The notes under the pieces are model-generated. The model did not search any database and was not told where the DNA came from. It saw only the letters and a list, made by a program, of their open reading frames with translations. 16,478 bases of DNA from Dialister sp. UBA7295 (GTDB taxonomy: Bacteria > Bacillota > Negativicutes > Veillonellales > Dialisteraceae), in the NCBI GenBank assembly GCA_002471975.1, contig DKQZ01000003.1:1-16478 (forward strand). The letters run 5' to 3'. Shown here in pieces: positions 12,866 through 16,478 of the stretch; within the stretch, counting starts at the first letter, position 1, and every line of letters begins with the position of its first letter. A program made the position numbers and the translations under genes.

Positions 12866-13135
12866 ATGAGAAATCTGGAATGGCAGTCAGAAGCCTGGAG
12901 CGAATATTTGGAATTGCAACAAGTAAACAAAGGAAAGTTAAAAAAGGTCAACAGTCTTATTAAAGATATCATGAGAAATGGATATAATTGTACAGAAGGA
13001 AAACCGGAGATGTTGAAAGGGAATCTTTCTGGGTATGCGAGTGTACGCATTGATAAGAAAAACCGGTTGATTTTCAGCGTTTCAGAACATGAAGTCACAA
13101 TCATTGCCTGTGGTAATCATTACTCTGATCATTAA
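12866..13135 (+). CDS. yoeB: YoeB-family mRNA interferase toxin
   Basis: The 89-residue protein matches YoeB/Txe toxins, which cut mRNA in the ribosomal A site and stop translation. It opens with the WQSEAWSEYL segment, matching WSEESWDDYLYW of the E. coli protein, and has GKPEMLKGNLSGYASVRID. The E. coli catalytic residues align to Glu48, Arg67 and His85, with Arg61 and Tyr86 also kept, so it should be active. It follows the antitoxin after two bases, with a GAGG site inside the antitoxin 3' end. It differs from most relatives by a short SDH tail after NHY. A terminator closes the operon. Confidence 0.93.
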   Translation: MRNLEWQSEAWSEYLELQQVNKGKLKKVNSLIKDIMRNGYNCTEGKPEMLKGNLSGYASVRIDKKNRLIFSVSEHEVTIIACGNHYSDH

Positions 13136-13151
13136 GTTATCATCAAAATAT

Positions 13152-13181
13152 AACCCGACTCCAGACTGGAGTCGGGTTTTT
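13152..13181 (+). terminator. Rho-independent terminator of relB-yoeB
   Basis: AACCCGACTCCAG and CTGGAGTCGGGTT are exact complements (13152-13164 with 13166-13178), followed by TTT. It starts 17 bases after the toxin stop. The A-rich left side may let it work in both directions. Confidence 0.92.
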
Positions 13182-13229
13182 GATATGAAAATTTTTGAAA
13201 TCATTGTTTGTCTGAAATACATATGAAAA

Positions 13230-13286
13230 GCGGCGCTCATGAATTTGCGCCGCACCAAAACTGATAACTGCGAACAGATAACTATC
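13230..13286 (-). repeat. Heptamer array plus hairpin element
   Basis: Plus-strand words AACTGAT, AACTGCG, AACAGAT, AACTATC (13259-13286) have a 7-bp period. On the minus strand they precede TTTTGGT, a GCGGCGC/GCGCCGC hairpin (13230-13253) and TTTTCATATG. The hairpin is nearly identical to that at 3430-3453. Confidence 0.75.
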
Positions 13287-13378
13287 TCCCGGACAGTTTT
13301 CGAAATAATTTCTGCTTTGTCATTCTCCTTTATAGGTTCAAGAAATCACCCAAGAAAACACCTAAGTTAATTATTTCA

Positions 13379-13387
13379 TGATATACT
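13379..13387 (+). promoter_or_regulatory. Extended -10 promoter of the Fic gene
   Basis: TGATATACT matches an extended -10 (TGnTATACT), 34 bp before the start codon. No convincing -35 is present. Confidence 0.5.
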
Positions 13388-13421
13388 CTAAAAAACGAAT
13401 GCAATGAAAGGAGAGGACGAA

Positions 13422-14402
13422 ATGTACGAACTGCCATTTACCTTGACCAATGAAATGGTCCTCCTCACAGCTTCTATTTCCGAAAAAGCAGGAAAGCTGC
13501 CCGCTCTCCATCCATTTGAAGCCCGCCCCCGGCTCCGCAGAGATAACCGAATCCGTTCCATTCATTCTTCTCTTTCCATCGAGGCTAATTCCCTCACCCT
13601 TTCCCAGGTCCGTTCCGTCATTGACGGACATGCGGTCATGGGGCAGGAGAAGGAAATACGGGAAGTGCAGAACGCTTACCGGGCCTATGAAGAAATTTCC
13701 ACTCTTGACCCTTACGAAGAAAAAGAACTCCTCCGCATTCATGGCCTCATGACCGAAGAACTTGTTCCTGAAGCGGGCCGTTACCGTTCGGGTGGAGAAG
13801 GAGTCTTTGCAGGGAGCCGTCTTATTTTCATGGCCCCTCCGCCAGGCCTTATACCGGAGCTTATGGGAAATCTTTTCGCATGGATTCGGGAAAAGAAAAA
13901 TGAAATTCATCCCCTGATTCTTTCCAGTGTATTTCATTATGAATTCGCCTTCATCCATCCATTTTCTGATGGCAACGGACGCATGGCAAGGCTATGGCAG
14001 ACAGTCCTCCTTTCGAAATGGAATTCTCTTTTCCGGTACATCCCACTGGAGAGCAGGATTCAGGACTTTCAGGAAGGATATTATGATGCCATTGCTGCCT
14101 CAAATGGAACTGGAAATTCCGATGTTTTTATTCTTTTCATGCTCCATAGAATCGATGAAATACTGGAAGAAATCCTGCAGACATCTCCCGGCCAGGACCG
14201 GGAATCTCGCATCTCCCGCCTCCTGGCCGTCATGAATCCGGGCGAAACCTATACCGCTCTCGAACTCATGGGACTTATGGGGCTCAAAACGAGAAAAACC
14301 TTCCGGGAAAACTACCTTCTCCCCGTACTGGAGAAGGGACTTATTATCATGACACAGCCTGATAAACCGAGAAGCAGGAATCAGAAATATAGATTAAAGT
14401 GA
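13422..14402 (+). CDS. Fic-domain protein (AMP-transferase type, class II layout)
   Basis: Fic enzymes transfer AMP or another nucleotide part onto Ser, Thr or Tyr of target proteins. The 326-residue protein has the full active-site motif HPFSDGNGRMAR (179-190), including the catalytic histidine and the metal-binding aspartate. Upstream, IHSSLSIEANSLTL (47-60) corresponds to the N-terminal inhibitory helix. Glu54 would be the inhibitory glutamate, but the next residue is Ala where the (S/T)xxxE(G/N) consensus has Gly or Asn. EIREVQNAYRAYE (78-90) is the typical segment after it. The last ~70 residues look like a winged helix (TALELMGLMGLKTRKTFREN), suggesting DNA binding or autoregulation. 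ATG 13422 follows AAAGGAGAGG; an ATG at 13404 overlaps that site and is rejected. It stands alone after the relB-yoeB operon, with no separate FicA-like partner, as expected for class II. Confidence 0.92.
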   Translation: MYELPFTLTNEMVLLTASISEKAGKLPALHPFEARPRLRRDNRIRSIHSSLSIEANSLTLSQVRSVIDGHAVMGQEKEIREVQNAYRAYEEISTLDPYEEKELLRIHGLMTEELVPEAGRYRSGGEGVFAGSRLIFMAPPPGLIPELMGNLFAWIREKKNEIHPLILSSVFHYEFAFIHPFSDGNGRMARLWQTVLLSKWNSLFRYIPLESRIQDFQEGYYDAIAASNGTGNSDVFILFMLHRIDEILEEILQTSPGQDRESRISRLLAVMNPGETYTALELMGLMGLKTRKTFRENYLLPVLEKGLIIMTQPDKPRSRNQKYRLK

Positions 14403-14474
14403 TTAGCAGTTAGTTGTTAGCCGTCAGCCAATAATGATCGGTCCAAAATGCGGCACTCATGAGCGCCGCATTTT
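14403..14474 (+). terminator. Heptamer array plus hairpin acting as Fic terminator
   Basis: AGCAGTT, AGTTGTT, AGCCGTC, AGCCAAT follow the stop codon with a 7-bp period (about 14405-14432). After a short spacer AAAATGCGGC (14445-14454) pairs with GCCGCATTTT (14465-14474), followed by GATTTTG. The inner CTCATGAGCGCCGC resembles the hairpins at 3430 and 13230. Confidence 0.75.
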
Positions 14475-14763
14475 GATTTTGTCTTCGTCGGGCATTTCTA
14501 TTCAAAACGCTAAAACACCTATCCGCCCTGACGGGCACCTTCCCGGGAGGAGATTACCGTTTAGCTCATTTCCGACTTGTAAGATCGTACGCCCCTCCTG
14601 CCCTCACCCTCCCGGACGCGGGAGGGACGCATGGAACCTTTTGTGTCAATTTCGACGTATACATTTAATCCGAGATTTTCATCTGTTTCTTTGTCGAGGG
14701 GACTATTCAATGAGTAGATCGGGCTTTTCGACCTCGCTTGTGCACATTCCCCATATAAAAATA

Positions 14764-14817
14764 TTGGCCGCACCAGCGGCCAATCCTTCCCGCACCCCGC
14801 ATCCCGCACCCCGAAAT
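14764..14817 (-). repeat. Heptamer array plus hairpin element
   Basis: Plus-strand words CCGCACC, CCGCATC, CCGCACC, CCGAAAT (14790-14817) are phased at 7 bp. On the minus strand they lead through GGGAAGGA to a perfect TTGGCCGC/GCGGCCAA hairpin with a 4-base loop (14764-14783), then TATTTTTATATGGGG. Confidence 0.8.
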
Positions 14818-14853
14818 CTCGGCTATGACTGCAGGGCAGAATGTCCCGTACAG

Positions 14854-15178
14854 GGCTAACCCACGAAAACCGTAACTGACTCAAGCCAATGCACACTCGC
14901 CCGATCCCCCATATAAATCTCCTTCCGCTTCCGAACCACGAATCACGGACCACGAAATTTCGATAATGTCTATATCGGGGCGTGCCGTGTTGAGGCTAAC
15001 CCACGAAAACCGTAACTGACTCTAGCCAATGAGCACTCGCCTGGTCCCCCATATAAATCTCCTTCCGCTTCCGAATCACGAACCACGAACCACGAAATTT
15101 CGATAACGTCTATATCGGGGCTCGCCGAGGTGAGGCTAACTCACGAATACCGTAACTGACTCAGGTCATTGTAACTAC
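14854..15178 (-). repeat. 140-bp tandem repeat, about 2.3 copies
   Basis: Units start at 14854, 14994 and 15134 (partial), each opening GGCTAACYCACGAA. The two full units differ at about a dozen positions. Each full unit holds, on the minus strand, three TCGTGRT-type heptamers, then GGAAGCGGAAGGAGATTTATATGGGG in two parts (linker plus tail) with no hairpin between. A related, more diverged copy precedes 14854 (from about 14812), and another forms the LysR leader. Confidence 0.85.
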
Positions 15179-15196
15179 CAGAAGACTCCAATAAAC

Positions 15197-16387
15197 CTAC
15201 CACTCCTCAAATTCCGGCACGAAGTATTCAGCCGGTTTTTCTCTGGAGGAGAAAGCAAAGGGGGAAAGGGTGGCGCCGTAGGCGCCGGCGTTTTCGAAAA
15301 TGACGAGATCTCCGATTTCCAGGTGAGGAAGGGAAATATCTTCCGCTGCCATGTCAGAAGCGGTGCAGAGGCTTCCCACGAGGGTCACGGTTTCGGGGTC
15401 TCCATGTTTCAGGGTCCGTATGGGAAAAGCATGGGTTTTCGTGAAGAGGGGCTCGCTGCCAAGGGCGCTTTCTCCTCCGTATTTACGGATGAGTTCACCC
15501 ATAGAGGGTCGGAGGAAGCCGTTCAATGTATCGGCAAGGATGAGGAAGGTCTTCCCATGGGATACTTTCCGGTCCACCACTTTTGTCACATACATGCCGG
15601 CAGGCCCTGTCACATAGCGTCCGGTCTCGATGAGGAGTCTCGTTTCCGGAAATTTCTCATGAAATAAGGAAATTTTTCCTGCCACTTTCTGCCCCAGGGA
15701 GCGGATGTCGAGGGGATTTTCTTTTCCGTAGGGAATGCCGATGCCGCTTCCCAGATTGAGGAAGGAGAATTTCCTCATGTAGGGCGCAAACTTCGATGCC
15801 ATATCCAGAAGTTTGTCATAGTAATGAAGGAGCTTTTCTTCATCCAGTACCTGACTTTTCAGGTGCACATGAAGGCCCGTGACGCGAAGGTTCGATGGCA
15901 CATCGGCTTTGATGAAATGAAGGGCTTCCTTCTCATCGATACCGAATTTTGACGGCATTCCGCTGTCCCCATCCATGGAAAAGTCAGGATTCACGCGAAG
16001 GCCTGTTTCCAGAGGTTCTGCCCTGACCACCTGACTGATTTTTGTCACTTCGTTCAGACTGTCCGCAATGATCACGCACCGCCGGAGGGCTTTCCGGATG
16101 GCTGCCGTCGTCTTTCCCGGAGTGGAGTAGAAAATATTTCCTCCCGGGATACCTGCCTTGATGGCCAGCTCCACTTCCCGGATACTGGCAGCGTCCATGC
16201 CGAAATCGTGATTGGCCATGGTCCTGACCACGCTTTCAAAGGGATTGCACTTCATGGAATACAGAAATTCCACGCCCGGAAAGGCCCCTTTCAGAAGCTC
16301 CGCCCGCACGCCCATGGCTTTGCCGTCATAAATATAGAAACTGTCCTGCTCCTTTGCTTTCGAAAGGATGAATTCGGGTTTGATCAT
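15197..16387 (-). CDS. Fold-type III PLP-dependent decarboxylase (Orn/DAP/Arg family 2)
   Basis: The 396-residue protein has an alanine-racemase-like PLP barrel followed by a beta domain. Lys46 in FLYSMKCNP should hold PLP. GLHVHLKSQ (171-179) supplies the ring-stacking histidine region, NLGSGIGIPYG (211-221) the phosphate-binding glycines, and ETGRYVTGPAG (254-264) a further cofactor contact. GSLCTASDMAAED (338-350) carries the catalytic Cys341 and Asp345 given by the partner subunit, and NAGAYG (366-371) the conserved tyrosine. SKFGI (146-150) resembles diaminopimelate decarboxylase, but the family also includes ornithine, carboxynorspermidine and siderophore-pathway decarboxylases, so lysA is not asserted. 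ATG 16387 follows a weak GCAGGT site. It is convergent with the Fic gene and has no pathway neighbour in view. Confidence 0.85.
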   Translation of the reverse strand: MIKPEFILSKAKEQDSFYIYDGKAMGVRAELLKGAFPGVEFLYSMKCNPFESVVRTMANHDFGMDAASIREVELAIKAGIPGGNIFYSTPGKTTAAIRKALRRCVIIADSLNEVTKISQVVRAEPLETGLRVNPDFSMDGDSGMPSKFGIDEKEALHFIKADVPSNLRVTGLHVHLKSQVLDEEKLLHYYDKLLDMASKFAPYMRKFSFLNLGSGIGIPYGKENPLDIRSLGQKVAGKISLFHEKFPETRLLIETGRYVTGPAGMYVTKVVDRKVSHGKTFLILADTLNGFLRPSMGELIRKYGGESALGSEPLFTKTHAFPIRTLKHGDPETVTLVGSLCTASDMAAEDISLPHLEIGDLVIFENAGAYGATLSPFAFSSREKPAEYFVPEFEEW

Positions 16388-16435
16388 TTCGTTTACCTGC
16401 TTTCTTTATGATGATGGAATGACCATAGATGGGGA

Positions 16436-16463
16436 AGTTATCAGTTCGCAGTTATCAGCAATG
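16436..16463 (+). repeat. Heptamer array at the window edge
   Basis: AGTTATC, AGTTCGC, AGTTATC, AGCAATG are phased at 7 bp just upstream of the decarboxylase gene. The words match those of the element at 13259-13286 in the opposite orientation. Any hairpin would lie beyond the window end. Confidence 0.6.
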
Positions 16464-16478
16464 TCATTAACTTAAGAA

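Larger units (their letters stand above)
14475..15196. other. Gene-free repeat-rich region between convergent Fic and decarboxylase genes
   Basis: No supported gene is seen in these ~720 bp. They contain a GACTTGTA motif (about 14571-14582) followed by a GATCGTAC palindrome, a CTCCCGGACGCGGGAG hairpin (about 14608-14624), a heptamer-hairpin element (14764-14817) and the 140-bp tandem repeats (14854-15178). No clear terminator for the decarboxylase gene is seen. Confidence 0.65.

Overview
The window looks like a chromosomal segment of a low-to-mid GC Bacillota species. AGGAGG-type ribosome binding sites, many U-tailed hairpin terminators, a 649-residue GyrB and RelB/YoeB, Fic and SLC13 proteins all fit this. 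The dense short intergenic repeats make me think of a Negativicutes such as Dialister, but that is an impression I could not test. I see no rRNA, tRNA, CRISPR array, transposase or phage structural gene. About ten protein genes lie in mostly single-gene transcription units, separated by unusually long, repeat-rich intergenic stretches.

Layout: 1-1199 is non-coding repeat DNA. 1243-3192 (-) is gyrB, with an intrinsic-terminator-like hairpin in its leader. 3235-3968 is repeats. 3969-4922 (+) is a monofunctional peptidoglycan glycosyltransferase, followed by a small conserved hypothetical gene (5192-5509, +). 5510-6205 is non-coding with two strong inverted-repeat structures. 6206-7335 (-) is a membrane acyltransferase-3 gene whose 5' end holds 14 exact copies of a pentanucleotide; as written the gene is out of frame, and loss of one copy or gain of two restores it. 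Divergent from it, 7578-8240 (+) encodes a stand-alone nucleotidyltransferase-superfamily protein. 9034-10443 (-) is an SLC13/DASS anion transporter, and 11436-12365 (+) a LysR-type regulator. 12597-13135 (+) is a RelB-YoeB toxin-antitoxin operon, 13422-14402 (+) a Fic AMP-transferase-like protein, and 15197-16387 (-) a fold-type III PLP decarboxylase.

Two observations stand out. First, the (GCTCT)14 tract is a textbook contingency locus: slippage would switch a surface-modifying O-acyltransferase on and off, and the R-x10-H motif of the family lies just downstream of the tract in the restored frame. Second, almost every intergenic gap carries a composite element with a common plan: three to five degenerate 7-mers (or 9-mers), then a GAAGGT/GAAGGA linker, then a GC-rich hairpin, then a T-rich tail often reading TTTATATGG. 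At least a dozen occur here, in both orientations and with several different repeat words. Some double as gene terminators; others are far from any gene end.

Functionally the genes are a mixture: housekeeping (gyrB, cell-wall glycosyltransferase, PLP decarboxylase), carboxylate or anion uptake with a possible divergent regulator, and accessory stress or interaction functions (RelB-YoeB, Fic, nucleotidyltransferase, phase-variable acyltransferase). All assignments rest on reading motifs by eye; no database search was run.
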